A DNA stretch of 64,000 nucleotides from Alphaproteobacteria bacterium (GCA_029268305.1 JAJUGE010000003.1:47839-111838), one strand, 5' to 3'. Counted from the stretch's first letter, positions 16,127-25,754 are shown. Made by a program: numbers and translations. The notes: generated by a model from the letters alone, not told the origin.

Positions 16127-17221
16127 CTATACGGACGAGGTCCTCAGACTGACGACCTCGGCCAACGGTCTGCGGGGCGTCGCCGAGACCGGGGGATGAT
16201 AGCCTAGCCTCATCAACACCTGCGGGTGGCCTTCCGCACCGAGGAGACTGCTGAGGCGATTTCTGAGCCGTCTCAACTCCGTGGGGGCATTGAGGAACGA
16301 CGCGGACAAGCCTTCCGCCGTTGCGGTGAGCAGCACGCGCTCCAGCGCAACACCCGCCCTGAGCCAATCGGTCGGTGTGTCGTGGTCGGTCGAGACGAGC
16401 GCCACCACCGGCGACGCAGCCACCAGCGCTTGCAGACGCGCCGCCGCAGATTCTTCGGAGGCGAAGGCGCGCCCCAACGAGGCGGCCTCCATGGTGACTT
16501 CGTCGGAGCCACGAGGGTGGATTGCCGTGCGGCCAGCCAGGGTGCCCATGCGATAATAGGCTTCTCGCAGACTCTCATGGCGCTCTCGCCGGCGATCGAG
16601 CAGCCAGTCGCGCAGTTCGTTGCGATAGTCGGGATTGCTCAGATGCGCCCGCTCCGCCTCCGCCACCAAGGCTGCGATCTCCTTGCGCCGACCGACAGCA
16701 TCGGTCCAGGCGAAGCGCGCACCTTCCGCCGCGGCAGCGTGTTCCAGGCGGCCGAGAACCTCCCGAGGAACCTTTCGCTCCTCGAAGCCTCCGCGCGAGG
16801 TTCGGCGCTCCGGAATCGCATCGCGAAGCTGCCGATCCTCGAGGCTCGCCGGCTTGGACTGCTGGCCGAGCCGCACCCTCGCGACGGCAGGCGCTGCCGC
16901 CTCCCCCAACAATTCAACGTCAGGCGCGAGGCCGAATGAACGCGCGGCGACACAAAGATTGAACAAGGCGGCTCCGCAACTGATCGCCGCTTCCCGCCCC
17001 TCCGGGTCGACGACCTTCAGCCGCCGGCCGCGGTCTTCGCTCAGTTCTACCACGCCGTCGCCGACCGCAAAGTGCCACGGCTGCGCGTTGAGAATGGAGG
17101 GAGCGAGAACCGCATAATTCAGCAGAAAGAGGAGCTTGTCGTCCGCGGTCCCGTCGGCTGGCCAGTCGCTCGCCACGACCTGTCGCGGATCGGTATGCAT
17201 GGGATTCCCGTCACCCGTCAT
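16127..17221 (-). CDS. Acg-type nitroreductase-fold FMN oxidoreductase
   Basis: About 364 residues of the long nitroreductase-like family that includes mycobacterial Acg. Recognisable parts are LLNYAVLAPSILNAQPWHF (flavin/substrate entry), the R-x-T-S-R-G-G-F segment near residue 175, and a C-terminal LMRLGYHPPVSATPRRPL. Members bind FMN; some sequester it rather than reduce nitro compounds, and the substrate here is unknown. The ATG at 17221 was chosen because GGAGG lies 5 nt upstream; an ATG at 17200 is a fallback. It stands alone between gdx and trmN6-like. Confidence 0.82.
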   Translation of the reverse strand: MTGDGNPMHTDPRQVVASDWPADGTADDKLLFLLNYAVLAPSILNAQPWHFAVGDGVVELSEDRGRRLKVVDPEGREAAISCGAALFNLCVAARSFGLAPDVELLGEAAAPAVARVRLGQQSKPASLEDRQLRDAIPERRTSRGGFEERKVPREVLGRLEHAAAAEGARFAWTDAVGRRKEIAALVAEAERAHLSNPDYRNELRDWLLDRRRERHESLREAYYRMGTLAGRTAIHPRGSDEVTMEAASLGRAFASEESAAARLQALVAASPVVALVSTDHDTPTDWLRAGVALERVLLTATAEGLSASFLNAPTELRRLRNRLSSLLGAEGHPQVLMRLGYHPPVSATPRRPLAEVVSLRTSSV

Positions 17222-17312
17222 CGCTGCCTCCGGGAACTGCGATATCACCGCTCGTCCGCGACTTGAACAAAAGTTAGATGTGCGCTTTCGGCAGGTTTTC
17301 CACTCTGCTCCA

Positions 17313-18086
17313 CTAGGGACGCAATGCGGCGCCCCCACGGAGTATGGCATCTGCCTCCGCCGTGAAACGGCCTCCGTCCCGGTGCAGAACTAGGCCCGGC
17401 GTGAGTCGAAGCGGCGATCGCGCGCCCCTTCGGCCGGAGACGATCACCCGCTTGGCGTCCCTTCCGGGCAGCTTCGGCCAGAGAGGGGTGATCACGATGG
17501 CGCCGAGGCCATGCTGGCGAAACGCGCCGAGGAGAGCGTCGAGCCGATCGGCCCGATGCACGACGGTGACGCTGCCCCGGTGCCGTACCATGCGGGCACA
17601 GCACGCGACCCAGTCGGTCAGGGTCGCCTCCCCTTCGATGTTCGCCGTAGCCTTGCCGGCCACCCGTGCCGGCGTCGCCGCCGCGGCCTCCAAATAGGGC
17701 GGATTGGCCATCGCATGATCGAACCTGCCCATCGCGGCATCAGCGGGCGGAGAGCGCAGGTCTCCTTCGAGGACACGAAACCGGTCCGCCGCATGATTCA
17801 GTGCCGCGTTCTCCTGCGCGAGCCTCGCGATTTCCGGCTGCGCCTCGATCCCGACGACCTCACAACCCTCCACCCGCGCGAGCAGACAGAGCGCCGCGGC
17901 ACCTGTGCCGGTCCCGACATCGAGCACGCGCTCGCCCGCCTGGGCCGGGACGGCTGCCGCGAGCAGCACTGGATCGATCGCGACGCGATAGCCGCTCCTC
18001 GGCTGGCGCAGACGGACCCGTCCTTCCAGCAGCGTGTTCTCGGTCACCTCCGAGGTGGTCGCGTCCTTCGGGTTCGGGACGCTCAT
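17313..18086 (-). CDS. TrmN6-like SAM-dependent methyltransferase (tRNA1(Val) A37-N6 type)
   Basis: 257 residues of class I methyltransferase. Motif I is VLDVGTGTGAAALCLLAR (about 54-71), and the N6-adenine motif NPPY is at 128-131. The N-terminus (GRVRLRQPRSGYRVAIDPVL) is typical of YfiC/TrmN6, which methylates A37 of tRNA1(Val). Substrate by family only. Its ATG overlaps the stop of the DUF2007 gene, so the pair is coupled; this DUF2007-methyltransferase pairing opposite a polyprenyl synthase gene is common in alphaproteobacteria. Confidence 0.85.
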   Translation of the reverse strand: MSVPNPKDATTSEVTENTLLEGRVRLRQPRSGYRVAIDPVLLAAAVPAQAGERVLDVGTGTGAAALCLLARVEGCEVVGIEAQPEIARLAQENAALNHAADRFRVLEGDLRSPPADAAMGRFDHAMANPPYLEAAAATPARVAGKATANIEGEATLTDWVACCARMVRHRGSVTVVHRADRLDALLGAFRQHGLGAIVITPLWPKLPGRDAKRVIVSGRRGARSPLRLTPGLVLHRDGGRFTAEADAILRGGAALRP

Positions 18087-18307
18087 TCCTCCGCTCGCTC
18101 GATCTCGGCCGAGGCCGCCTTCAACAGATGTCGTGCACGGTCGAACTGAGCGTCGTCCACCATCACGCGCCGCGTGATCGCGCTGATGCTGCCTTCGAGA
18201 ACGCTGGTGTGTCCGTCGAGCACCACCGGCTCGATGCCCTCGCTGCGCAGCACCGTCGTCAACCATGACAGGAAGACCACGTCGTTGCTGCGTGCCAGTT
18301 CCCTCAA
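18083..18307 (-). CDS. DUF2007 domain small protein
   Basis: 74 residues from a TTG at 18307 with AGAGG 7 nt upstream. The sequence (LARSNDVVFLSWLTTVLRSE, then TSVLEGSISAITRRVMVDD) matches the DUF2007 pattern: a short ferredoxin-like domain named a putative signal-transducing protein, without proven function. I prefer this start over longer open sequence upstream because it aligns with the usual family N-terminus. Overlaps the trmN6-like ATG; divergent from ispB across 97 bp that must hold both promoters. Confidence 0.75.
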   Translation of the reverse strand: MRELARSNDVVFLSWLTTVLRSEGIEPVVLDGHTSVLEGSISAITRRVMVDDAQFDRARHLLKAASAEIERAEE

Positions 18308-18404
18308 GCTGTGCCTCTGCTCGGTGGTCGGACGCGCTCCGGCCGGGCTTGACCAGCACCCGCGCCGCCTTATGCTCGCTGCGTGATCGCGATACGTCAA
18401 TCGG

Positions 18405-19439
18405 ATGGAAAACAACTTGGTAGCCGCGGTTAGGGCTGGGGAGAAGCCGGCGGTCGGCCCCGCAGACGCACTCGAAGCATTGCGCGCGGCGGTCGGCGAC
18501 GACCTGCAGCGGGTGAACACGCTCATCGTCGGTCGCATGGAAAGCCAGGTTCCGTTGATCCCGCAGTTGGCCGGCCATCTCGTGGCGGCCGGCGGGAAAC
18601 GGCTGCGACCGATGCTCACGCTCGCATCCGCCCGGCTCTGCGGCTACCGCGGCGACGCGCATATCGGGCTCGCCTGCGCGGTGGAATTCATCCATACGGC
18701 AACGCTGCTCCATGACGACGTCGTGGACGAGAGCGATCTGCGGCGCGGCCTGCCGACGGCGAACGCGGTCTGGAGCAATCAAGCGAGCGTTCTCGTCGGC
18801 GATTTCCTGTTCAGCCGCGCCTTCCAGCTCATGGTCGAGTCAGGCTCGCTCGAGGTACTGCGGATCCTCGCCGACGCCGCGGCGACGATCGCTGAAGGTG
18901 AGGTCGGGCAGCTCATTACCGCGAACGAGCCGGAAACGGCGGAAGCCGCCTATCTCGAAATCATCCGCGGCAAGACCGCGGCGCTGTTCGCGGCGGCGAC
19001 CCGCGTCGGCGCCGTGATCGCCGACCGGCCGCCACACGAGGCGGAGGCCCTCGATGCCTACGGCCTCAATCTCGGCATCGCCTTCCAGCTTGTGGACGAC
19101 GTGCTGGACTATTCGGCGCATCAGTCGGTGCTCGGCAAGACGATCGGCGACGATTTCCGCGAGGGGAAGATCACTCTCCCCGTCATCCTGGCCTTCGGCC
19201 GCGGCTCGGACGAGGAGCGTGCCTTCTGGCGACGCACGCTCGAGCGGCAGGAGCAGCACGAGGGCGACCTCGCCCACGCCATTCATCTGATGGAGCGGCA
19301 CGGCGCCCTCGGTGAGACGATCGACCGGGCCCGTGCCCACACCGATGCGGCCTGCCTCGCCCTCGAAACGCTCCCGAACCGGCCCGAGCGGCAGATCCTG
19401 GCCGACGTCGCCGCCTTCTGCGTGGACCGCGCCTATTGA
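18405..19439 (+). CDS. ispB: all-trans polyprenyl diphosphate synthase
   Basis: 344 residues of trans-prenyltransferase. The first aspartate-rich motif is LLHDDVVDESDLRRG (D104, D105, D108) and the second is AFQLVDDVLDYS; the GKRLRP motif at 64-69 binds IPP. It elongates farnesyl diphosphate to the ubiquinone side chain, most often octa- to decaprenyl in alphaproteobacteria; chain length is not readable here. Its ATG has only a weak Shine-Dalgarno. The tRNA-Pro gene follows on the same strand with its own promoter. Confidence 0.93.
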   Translation: MENNLVAAVRAGEKPAVGPADALEALRAAVGDDLQRVNTLIVGRMESQVPLIPQLAGHLVAAGGKRLRPMLTLASARLCGYRGDAHIGLACAVEFIHTATLLHDDVVDESDLRRGLPTANAVWSNQASVLVGDFLFSRAFQLMVESGSLEVLRILADAAATIAEGEVGQLITANEPETAEAAYLEIIRGKTAALFAAATRVGAVIADRPPHEAEALDAYGLNLGIAFQLVDDVLDYSAHQSVLGKTIGDDFREGKITLPVILAFGRGSDEERAFWRRTLERQEQHEGDLAHAIHLMERHGALGETIDRARAHTDAACLALETLPNRPERQILADVAAFCVDRAY

Positions 19440-19464
19440 ACTGGCCGTTGGCCGGTCACACGTC

Positions 19465-19493
19465 TTGCGAGCCGCAAACTCAGGCGTTATAAG
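19465..19493 (+). promoter_or_regulatory. sigma-70-type promoter for tRNA-Pro
   Basis: TTGCGA at 19465-19470 and TATAAG at 19488-19493 are separated by 17 bp, placing transcription start about 8 nt before the tRNA at 19508. Assigned by motif and position only. Confidence 0.55.
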
Positions 19494-19507
19494 TCGCCCG
19501 CCGCTGA

Positions 19508-19584
19508 CGGAGTGTAGCTCAGCCTGGTAGAGCACTGTCTTCGGGAGGCAGGGGCCGGTGGTTCGAATCCACTCACTCCGACCA
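19508..19584 (+). tRNA. tRNA-Pro(CGG)
   Basis: A complete 77-nt cloverleaf. The acceptor arms CGGAGTG and CACTCCG pair fully with the C1-G72 pair typical of tRNA-Pro; the D stem is GCTC/GAGC; the anticodon stem CTGTC/GGCAG encloses the loop TTCGGGA with anticodon CGG; the T arm is GGTGG-TTCGAAT-CCACT. ACCA is encoded at the 3' end. No integrated element is seen at its 3' side. Confidence 0.96.
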
Positions 19585-19968
19585 GCGGGCTAACCGGCGG
19601 CACTCCGCCCTTTCCACGACATTCGAGCAGCCCAAGGCGCCCCAAAGATCGCGGGCGCCCACGCGTGCGAACGCTCTCTCGCGCGACGCCGGGCAGCTGC
19701 ATGCGTCTGGCCCTGTAGCGGGACTGGTCCGCCGGATTCTACGTGCCGGGGACGGTGCCGGGCCGAAAACCCATATGTTGTTGAAAACGCCGGAAAAATC
19801 CCCAGATCTACGATCATGATGATCAAGGCTCAACATTGGCTGATTGCGTCGGCAGGTCGCCTGCTGAACCGCTCCCCGCCCCGGGGGAGGTAGGCGGCTG
19901 CGCCTGTCCCCGCTCGGGGACCCCATCAGCATCAATGTTTGGCAAGACTTCTTCGCAAGGGGATCATC
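19585..19968. other. 384-bp non-coding gap between tRNA-Pro and DUF1127
   Basis: No credible gene is seen on either strand. It holds a 13-bp odd palindrome GATCATGATGATC at 19812-19824 and two successive GC-rich hairpins just upstream of the DUF1127 gene, the clearer one GTCCCC-GCTC-GGGGAC at 19906-19921. These may be the tRNA terminator or part of the DUF1127 leader; no further signal is recognised. Confidence 0.5.
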
Positions 19969-20427
19969 GTGACCGTCGTCGACATCCGTTCGAATTCCGA
20001 TAACCAACAGAGGCGCCAGGACGCGCCACTCTCGAGCGCCTCCGGTGCCGAGCAACAGAATGCGGCTTTCCGCCGGCCCTCACATGACGAGATCCGGCGG
20101 TTCCAGCTCGAGGCCCGACGGCTGCAAGGACAGGCGGTCGCCGAGCTCGCCTCGCTGGTCGGGCGCGGCACCGTCGCGGCGGCCCGCTGGATCGCCTCCG
20201 CGGTCGGTTCCGCGGTTCGTGCATTCGGCGAGGCAGTCGCGGCGCGGCGAACTTACGAGGTGCTTTCCCGCCTCAGCGACCGGGAGCTGGCCGACATCGG
20301 CCTGACGCGGGACCAGATCCCGAACGTGATCTGGCGTCAGACACGCGACGCAGACGATCGACGCACTGCTCCGCAAGCCGCGCCGGAAGAGGCTGCCGAA
20401 GAGACGACCTACCGCAAGGCGGCCTGA
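19969..20427 (+). CDS. DUF1127 domain protein with long N-terminal extension
   Basis: 152 residues from a GTG at 19969 with AGGGG 6 nt upstream. The C-terminal part (YEVLSRLSDRELADIGLTRD followed by QIP) is a DUF1127/YjiS domain. Most DUF1127 proteins are 45-70 residues, so the first about 90 residues are additional: a polar, Gln-rich segment, then a helical stretch (AELASLVGRGTVAAARWIAS) that could be amphipathic. Short DUF1127 proteins in Rhodobacter affect RNA and stress responses; whether this applies here is inference. A terminator hairpin follows. Confidence 0.75.
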   Translation: MTVVDIRSNSDNQQRRQDAPLSSASGAEQQNAAFRRPSHDEIRRFQLEARRLQGQAVAELASLVGRGTVAAARWIASAVGSAVRAFGEAVAARRTYEVLSRLSDRELADIGLTRDQIPNVIWRQTRDADDRRTAPQAAPEEAAEETTYRKAA

Positions 20428-20484
20428 TCGCCTGCACGACACCGAACTATGAGCCTGGCCACCCGGCGGGCTCGTAGCCGACTG

Positions 20485-20519
20485 CGGCCCGCCCGTCGCT
20501 GCGAGCTTCGGGCGGGCCG
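20485..20519. terminator. bidirectional terminator hairpin
   Basis: A perfect 11-bp inverted repeat, CGGCCCGCCCG (20485-20495) and CGGGCGGGCCG (20509-20519), with a 13-nt loop between the convergent DUF1127 and GST genes. Confidence 0.65.
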
Positions 20520-20537
20520 TCGTCGTCTGCGGCGGCG

Positions 20538-21146
20538 TCAGCTCGGCAGCGGTGCCGCCTTGAATGCCTCCGTCTCGGCGAGCTTCGCCGACAAGCGCGC
20601 GAGATTAGGGCAGCTCTTCTCCAGCTCGAGCTTCGGGCGCGCCATGTTCACGAACTGGAAGGCGACCGCGGCGCTGATGTCGGCCTGGGTCATGCGGCCG
20701 AGGCAGAGCCAGTCGTTCGATCCGAGCTGCTTGTCGAGCGCCTTCAGGCCCGACTCGGCCTGGCCGAGCAGCCTGTCGAGCCAGGGACGGTGAACCAGTT
20801 CCTTCGGCCGGAAGCGCTGCTCGTAGGCGGCGGCGACCGTCTTTTCGCACGCTCCCACCGCGATCGCGACCGTGCGCAGCACTTCGCGCCGCTCCTTGCC
20901 CGAAAGCGGCGTCAGCGACTTCTCGGGCCCCGCCTCATGATCGAGATGATCGATGATCGCATTGCTGTCGATCAGGGTCTCGCCGTCGTCGAGCACCAGC
21001 GCCGGCACCCGCCCGACGGGGTTCGTCTCCATGACCTTTGGATCGTCGGAGCCGATCTGCACGTTCTCGAACGGTATACCGTAGGCGTTCAGCGTCACCG
21101 CGGTGCGGCGGACGAAGGGCGAGAGATAGCGGCCGATGAGCTTCAA
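20538..21146 (-). CDS. glutathione S-transferase family protein
   Basis: 202 residues with the thioredoxin-like N-terminal domain (MKLIGRYLSPFVRRTAVTLN; the likely activating residue is a Ser or Tyr at the start) and the glutathione gamma-Glu recognition motif DSNAIIDHL (about residues 61-69), followed by the all-helical C-terminal domain. It presumably conjugates or reduces with glutathione in the cytoplasm; substrate unknown. Divergent from nrdJ across a 312-bp gap. Confidence 0.9.
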   Translation of the reverse strand: MKLIGRYLSPFVRRTAVTLNAYGIPFENVQIGSDDPKVMETNPVGRVPALVLDDGETLIDSNAIIDHLDHEAGPEKSLTPLSGKERREVLRTVAIAVGACEKTVAAAYEQRFRPKELVHRPWLDRLLGQAESGLKALDKQLGSNDWLCLGRMTQADISAAVAFQFVNMARPKLELEKSCPNLARLSAKLAETEAFKAAPLPS

Positions 21147-21458
21147 GGGAGTTTCTCCTGAGATTCGTTGCTTGTCGCGCGAAGCTTAGCGGCTCCGCCG
21201 CCCGGTACAACGCTCATCCGCCAGGGGCCCTTTCACCTCTCCATGTCGGAGGCGAAGCCAGCGTCGGGGGCCCGGGCAATCCGCGGAAATCCGCCACATC
21301 TGGGAATTGCAACCGGTTTTTCCACTAGATGTTGGATTTTCAGGCTTGAACGGGAGGAGCCCGAGCGAGATCATCATCCCCACATCTGGTGGCTGATGGC
21401 GCATCCACCACTAGCGTTAGCAGCAGACATCCCGGTTCTAGCCTGTCGGAGGAAGATC
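21147..21458. other. 312-bp divergent region between GST and nrdJ, with repeated CCAC-type motifs
   Basis: No gene is seen. The stretch repeats CCACATCTGG at 21294-21303 and 21380-21389, and CCACTAG at 21322-21328 and 21408-21414. The segment 21380-21392 has CCAC...GTGG symmetry. CCACTAGATGTTGG resembles a degenerate NrdR box, and the first two motifs are about 30 bp apart centre to centre, close to three helical turns, but the match is weak. I do not see a cobalamin riboswitch. Confidence 0.4.
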
Positions 21459-24400
21459 ATGCGCATCGAGCGTCGCTTCACGGAGGAGGGCAAGTCGGCG
21501 TATGCGGGCATCGAGTTCCGCACCACCTCCAGCGAGATCCGCAACCCCGACGGCTCGGTGGTCTTCCAGGCGAAGGAGATCGCGGTCCCGGCCGAATGGT
21601 CGCAGGTCGCGTGCGACGTGCTGGCGCAGAAGTATTTCCGCAAGGCCGGCGTGGCCCGCCACCTGAAGCCGGTGCGCGAGAAGGGCGTGCCGGAATGGCT
21701 GCAGCGCCGCGTGCCCGACGACAAGGCGCTCTCGAAGCTGCCCGAAGAGGAGCGCTTCGGCGGCGAGAACGATGCTCGCGCCGTGTTCGACCGCCTCGCC
21801 GGCACCTGGACCTACTGGGGCTGGAAGGGCGGCTATTTCGACAGCGAGGCCGACGCCCGCGCCTTCTACGACGAGCACCGCCACATGCTGGCCCGCCAGA
21901 TGGCGGCGCCGAACTCGCCGCAATGGTTCAACACCGGCCTGCACTGGGCCTACGGCATCGACGGGCCGAGCCAGGGCCACCATTACGTCGACTTCCGCAC
22001 CGGCGAGCTGGTGCAGTCGACCTCGGCCTACGAGCACCCGCAGCCGCATGCCTGCTTCATTCAGGGCGTCGCCGACGACCTCGTGAACGAGGGCGGCATC
22101 ATGGACCTCTGGGTGCGCGAGGCACGCCTCTTCAAGTACGGCTCCGGCACCGGCTCCAACTTCTCCAAGCTGCGCGGCGAGGGCGAGCGTCTCTCCGGGG
22201 GCGGCAGGTCCTCCGGCCTGATGAGCTTCCTCAAGATCGGCGACCGGGCGGCCGGCGCGATCAAGTCGGGCGGCACCACCCGCCGCGCCGCGAAAATGGT
22301 CACGGTCGACGTCGACCATCCCGACATCGAGGCCTACATCGACTGGAAAGTGATCGAGGAGCAGAAGGTCGCCGCCCTCGTCGCCGGCTCCAAGGCGATG
22401 AAGGCCTGCCTGACGCAGGTCATGGCCGCCTGCGTCGAGAATCCGGACGGCCTCGACGACGAGGCGCGCTACGACCCGAAACGGAGCAAGGCGCTGAAGA
22501 AGGCGGTGATCGCCGCGCGCAAGGCCGCGATCCCCGAAGCTTACGTCCAGCGCATCATCCAGTTCGCGCGTCAGGGCGTCACCGACATCGACATCCGCAC
22601 CTACGACACCGACTGGGATTCCGAGGCCTACCTAACGGTCTCCGGCCAGAACTCCAACAACTCGGTCCGCCTCACCAACGCCTTCCTCGACAAGGTGGAG
22701 CGCGGCGAGGACTGGGATCTGATCCGCCGCACCGACGGCAAGGTCGCGAAGACCGTCAAGGCGGCCGACCTGATGGACAAGATCTCCTACGCCGCCTGGG
22801 CCTGCGCCGACCCCGGCCTGCAGTTCGACACGACGATCAACGAGTGGCACACCTGCCCCGCCTCCGGCCGGATCAACGCGTCGAATCCGTGCTCGGAGTA
22901 CATGTTCCTCGACGACACCGCCTGCAATCTGGCGTCGCTCAACCTGCTCGCCTTCCGACGCGACGACGGAACGTTCGATATCGACGCGTACGAGCATGCC
23001 GTCCGCCTCTGGACGATCGTGCTCGAGATCTCGGTGCTGATGGCGCAGTTCCCGTCGAAGGAGATCGCCCGGCTCTCCTACGAGTTCCGCACCCTGGGCC
23101 TCGGCTATGCCAACATCGGTGGCCTGCTGATGGCGTCCGGCATTCCCTATGACAGCCGCGAGGGCCGTGCCGCCTGTGCCGCCCTCACCGCCGTGATGAC
23201 CGGTGTCGCCTACGCCACCTCCGCCGAGATGGCGAAGGAGCTCGGCCCCTTCCCCGGCTTCGCGCCGAACCGCGAGCAGATGCTGCGCGTGATCCGCAAC
23301 CACCGCCGCGCCGCCTACGGCGAGACCCAGGGCTACGAGCAGCTTTCGATCGCGCCGGTGCCGCTCGCCGCGGGTGACGTGCCGTTCGCCGGTCTCGACG
23401 CCGCCGCCCGCGCCGCCTGGGACAAGGCACTGGCGCTCGGCGAGGCGCACGGCTACCGCAACGCCCAGGCGACGGTGGTGGCGCCGACCGGCACCATCGG
23501 GCTCGTCATGGATTGCGACACGACCGGCATCGAGCCCGACTTCGCCCTGGTGAAGTTCAAGAAGCTCGCGGGCGGCGGCTACTTCAAGATCGTCAACCGC
23601 CTCGTGCCGGAGGCGCTGCGCGTCCTCGGCTACGACGAGGAGCAGATCGAGGACGTGATCCGCTATGCCGTCGGCAACGCGACGCTGGCCGACGCGCCCG
23701 GCGTCAACCACGAGCGCTTGGCCGCCTGCGGGTTCGGCCGGGAGGAGATCGCCAAGATCGAGGCGGCGCTCGCCAGCGCCTTCGACATCCGGTTCGTCTT
23801 CAACCGCTGGACACTCGGCGACGAGTTCTGCACCGGCGTGCTCGGCCTCTCCGCCGCTCAGCTCGACGATCCGAAGTTCGACATGCTGGCCTGCCTCGGC
23901 TTCTCACGTGCCGAGATCGAGGCGGCGAACACCTATTGCTGCGGCGCCATGACGCTCGAGGGCGCGCCGCACGTCCTGCCGGAGCATCTGCCCGTCTTCG
24001 ACTGCGCCAACCCCTGCGGGCGGATCGGCAAGCGCGCGCTCTCGACCGAGAGCCACATCCGCATGCTGGCGGCGGCGCAGCCGTTCATCTCGGGCGCCAT
24101 CTCCAAGACCATCAACATGCCGAACGACGCCACGGTCGAGGATTGCCGCGACGCCTATCTCCTCTCCTGGCGCCTCGGCCTGAAGGCGAACGCCCTCTAC
24201 CGCGACGGCTCCAAGCTCTCGCAGCCGCTCTCGGCCGCCCTGCTCGACGACGAGGAGCTGGCCGAGGAGATCGCCGAAGCGGCCCAGCCCGAGCGGGCGC
24301 GGGTCGTCGCCGAGCGGATCGTCGAGCGCTACGTGGTCGAGCGGCGCCGCCTGCCGCACCGCCGCAAGGGCTACACCCAGAAGGCGATCGTCGGCGGGCA

Positions 24401-25151
24401 CAAGGTCTATCTCCGCACCGGCGAGTACGAGGACGGCAAGCTCGGCGAGATCTTCATCGACATGCACAAGGAAGGTGCCGCCTTCCGCAGCATGATGAAC
24501 AATTTCGCGATCGCGATCTCGCTCGGCCTGCAGTACGGCGTGCCGCTCGAGGAGTATGTCGAGGCCTTCACCTTCACCCGCTTCGAGCCGTCGGGTCCTG
24601 TGCAGGGCAACGACGCCATCAAGATGGCGACCTCGATCCTCGACTACACCTTCCGCGAGCTGGCGGTCTCATACCTCGGGCGCGCCGACCTGGCGCACGT
24701 CGAGCCGGCCGACCTCCAGCCCGACACGATGGGCCGGGGCGAGAAGGAGGGCCAGCTCGGCCGCGGCGACGACGCCGATACCGGCCACGAGCGCGCCCCC
24801 GCCGCCCCGCCCGTGGCGCCGGAGATCCGCCGCTTCGCCAGCGCCGGCTTCGTTCGCGACAATCTCTACGTCGTGCATGGCGGCAAGAATGGCGGCGGCA
24901 GCCATGGCGCGACCACCGCCGTCGCCTACGCCGAGACGGACACGGTGCTCCGCAGCGGCGAGGTGACCGTGAGCGAACACGTCACCGTCGGCGCCCTGGC
25001 GGTGGAAGACGACCGCACCGCCCGCATCCGCGAGGCCCGCATGAAAGGGTACGAAGGCGATGCCTGCGGCGAATGCGGCAACTTCACCCTGGTGCGGAAC
25101 GGCACCTGCCTGAAGTGCGACACCTGCGGCGGGACGACGGGATGTAGTTGA
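21459..25151 (+). CDS. nrdJ: vitamin B12-dependent (class II) ribonucleotide reductase
   Basis: 1,230 residues, normal for the long alphaproteobacterial NrdJ. It reduces ribonucleotides to deoxyribonucleotides using adenosylcobalamin to form a thiyl radical, independent of oxygen. The barrel shows GSGTGSNFS, the N-C-x-E motif in [20 protein letters not shown] (radical Cys and catalytic Asn/Glu), and [23 protein letters not shown]3713-like insert region and a C-terminal tail with four clustered Cys pairs ([16 protein letters not shown]) provide a zinc-ribbon-like end. The ATG at 21459 has GGAGG 7-8 nt upstream and gives the usual MRIERRFT start. No nrdA/B is in the window. Confidence 0.97.
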   Translation: MRIERRFTEEGKSAYAGIEFRTTSSEIRNPDGSVVFQAKEIAVPAEWSQVACDVLAQKYFRKAGVARHLKPVREKGVPEWLQRRVPDDKALSKLPEEERFGGENDARAVFDRLAGTWTYWGWKGGYFDSEADARAFYDEHRHMLARQMAAPNSPQWFNTGLHWAYGIDGPSQGHHYVDFRTGELVQSTSAYEHPQPHACFIQGVADDLVNEGGIMDLWVREARLFKYGSGTGSNFSKLRGEGERLSGGGRSSGLMSFLKIGDRAAGAIKSGGTTRRAAKMVTVDVDHPDIEAYIDWKVIEEQKVAALVAGSKAMKACLTQVMAACVENPDGLDDEARYDPKRSKALKKAVIAARKAAIPEAYVQRIIQFARQGVTDIDIRTYDTDWDSEAYLTVSGQNSNNSVRLTNAFLDKVERGEDWDLIRRTDGKVAKTVKAADLMDKISYAAWACADPGLQFDTTINEWHTCPASGRINASNPCSEYMFLDDTACNLASLNLLAFRRDDGTFDIDAYEHAVRLWTIVLEISVLMAQFPSKEIARLSYEFRTLGLGYANIGGLLMASGIPYDSREGRAACAALTAVMTGVAYATSAEMAKELGPFPGFAPNREQMLRVIRNHRRAAYGETQGYEQLSIAPVPLAAGDVPFAGLDAAARAAWDKALALGEAHGYRNAQATVVAPTGTIGLVMDCDTTGIEPDFALVKFKKLAGGGYFKIVNRLVPEALRVLGYDEEQIEDVIRYAVGNATLADAPGVNHERLAACGFGREEIAKIEAALASAFDIRFVFNRWTLGDEFCTGVLGLSAAQLDDPKFDMLACLGFSRAEIEAANTYCCGAMTLEGAPHVLPEHLPVFDCANPCGRIGKRALSTESHIRMLAAAQPFISGAISKTINMPNDATVEDCRDAYLLSWRLGLKANALYRDGSKLSQPLSAALLDDEELAEEIAEAAQPERARVVAERIVERYVVERRRLPHRRKGYTQKAIVGGHKVYLRTGEYEDGKLGEIFIDMHKEGAAFRSMMNNFAIAISLGLQYGVPLEEYVEAFTFTRFEPSGPVQGNDAIKMATSILDYTFRELAVSYLGRADLAHVEPADLQPDTMGRGEKEGQLGRGDDADTGHERAPAAPPVAPEIRRFASAGFVRDNLYVVHGGKNGGGSHGATTAVAYAETDTVLRSGEVTVSEHVTVGALAVEDDRTARIREARMKGYEGDACGECGNFTLVRNGTCLKCDTCGGTTGCS

Positions 25152-25204
25152 GGGGAACGAGGCGCAGGGAGCGTGATCAACCAGTAGACGGATAACTGGC
25201 AGGT

Positions 25205-25226
25205 CCGCAGGCGGCCTCGCCTGCGG
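25205..25226 (+). terminator. terminator-like hairpin after nrdJ
   Basis: A perfect 9-bp stem, CCGCAGGCG (25205-25213) and CGCCTGCGG (25218-25226), with a GCCT loop, 54 bp after the nrdJ stop. The bases that follow are T-rich only in part. Confidence 0.55.
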
Positions 25227-25292
25227 GATTGCCTCTACTTGTTACAACGAACTGAGATCAGTAACGGCATTGTACCAGTAACCGAAGGTCGG

Positions 25293-25327
25293 TGAACGGT
25301 CCTAAGGCGCACCTTCAGGACCGTTCA
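25293..25327. other. long two-tier hairpin of unknown role
   Basis: TGAACGGTCCT (25293-25303) pairs perfectly with AGGACCGTTCA (25317-25327). Inside, AAGG (25304-25307) pairs with CCTT (25312-25315) around a CGCA loop, leaving a single bulged C at 25316. The 15-bp combined stem lies between nrdJ and the GIY-YIG gene, about 65 bp after another terminator-like hairpin. No T-run follows. It may be a second terminator, an RNA structural element, or a relic repeat. Confidence 0.55.
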
Positions 25328-25443
25328 TAGCTTCTATCCAACAAGGGCTTCGCCCGTTCTAGGTCATCTGCTGTGTCGATCGTGATCTCCAGATCGCGTC
25401 AAGCGCGGGGTGACAGTGATAGATGTGGCAGCCAGAATTCGCC

Positions 25444-25731
25444 ATGCCCTACTTCGTCTACATGCTGGCGAGCCAGCGCAACGGCACGCTCTATGTCGGC
25501 GTCGCCAACGACCTTGCCCGCCGGGTGGAAGAGCACCTATCCGGTGCCGTGCCGGGGTTCACGAAGAAGCACGGCGTGAAGCGGCTGGTCTGGTACGAGC
25601 CGCACGACGACGTTCTCGCCGCGATCGCTCGCGAAAAGGCGCTGAAGAAATGGCGCCGTGCCTGGAAGACCGCGCTCATCGAAGACGCAAATCCGGAGTG
25701 GAACGACCTGCGGATCATCCTGAGCCGCTGA
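25444..25731 (+). CDS. GIY-YIG nuclease-domain protein
   Basis: 95 residues from MPYFVYML, with the GIY-YIG core: VYMLASQRNGTLYVGVANDLARR, where the second motif is YVG and the catalytic Arg sits in LARRVEEH. The C-terminal KKWRRAWKTALIEDANPEW is typical of short UPF0213-like members, which are widespread, stand alone and have no firm function. An ATG at 25423 would add seven residues; neither start has a strong Shine-Dalgarno. The gene ends just before the enoyl-CoA hydratase remnant. Confidence 0.85.
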   Translation: MPYFVYMLASQRNGTLYVGVANDLARRVEEHLSGAVPGFTKKHGVKRLVWYEPHDDVLAAIAREKALKKWRRAWKTALIEDANPEWNDLRIILSR

Positions 25732-25754
25732 TCCTCTCCCGCAGCCACGATCTC

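Noticed and set aside
19585..19968. Integrated element or attachment site at the 3' end of tRNA-Pro
   Set aside because: No duplicated tRNA 3' end, integrase or phage gene is seen nearby; the next gene is an ordinary DUF1127 gene.
21147..21458. Cobalamin riboswitch upstream of nrdJ
   Set aside because: Expected for a B12-related gene, but no B12-box-like sequence or matching fold could be seen; nrdJ uses B12 rather than making it.
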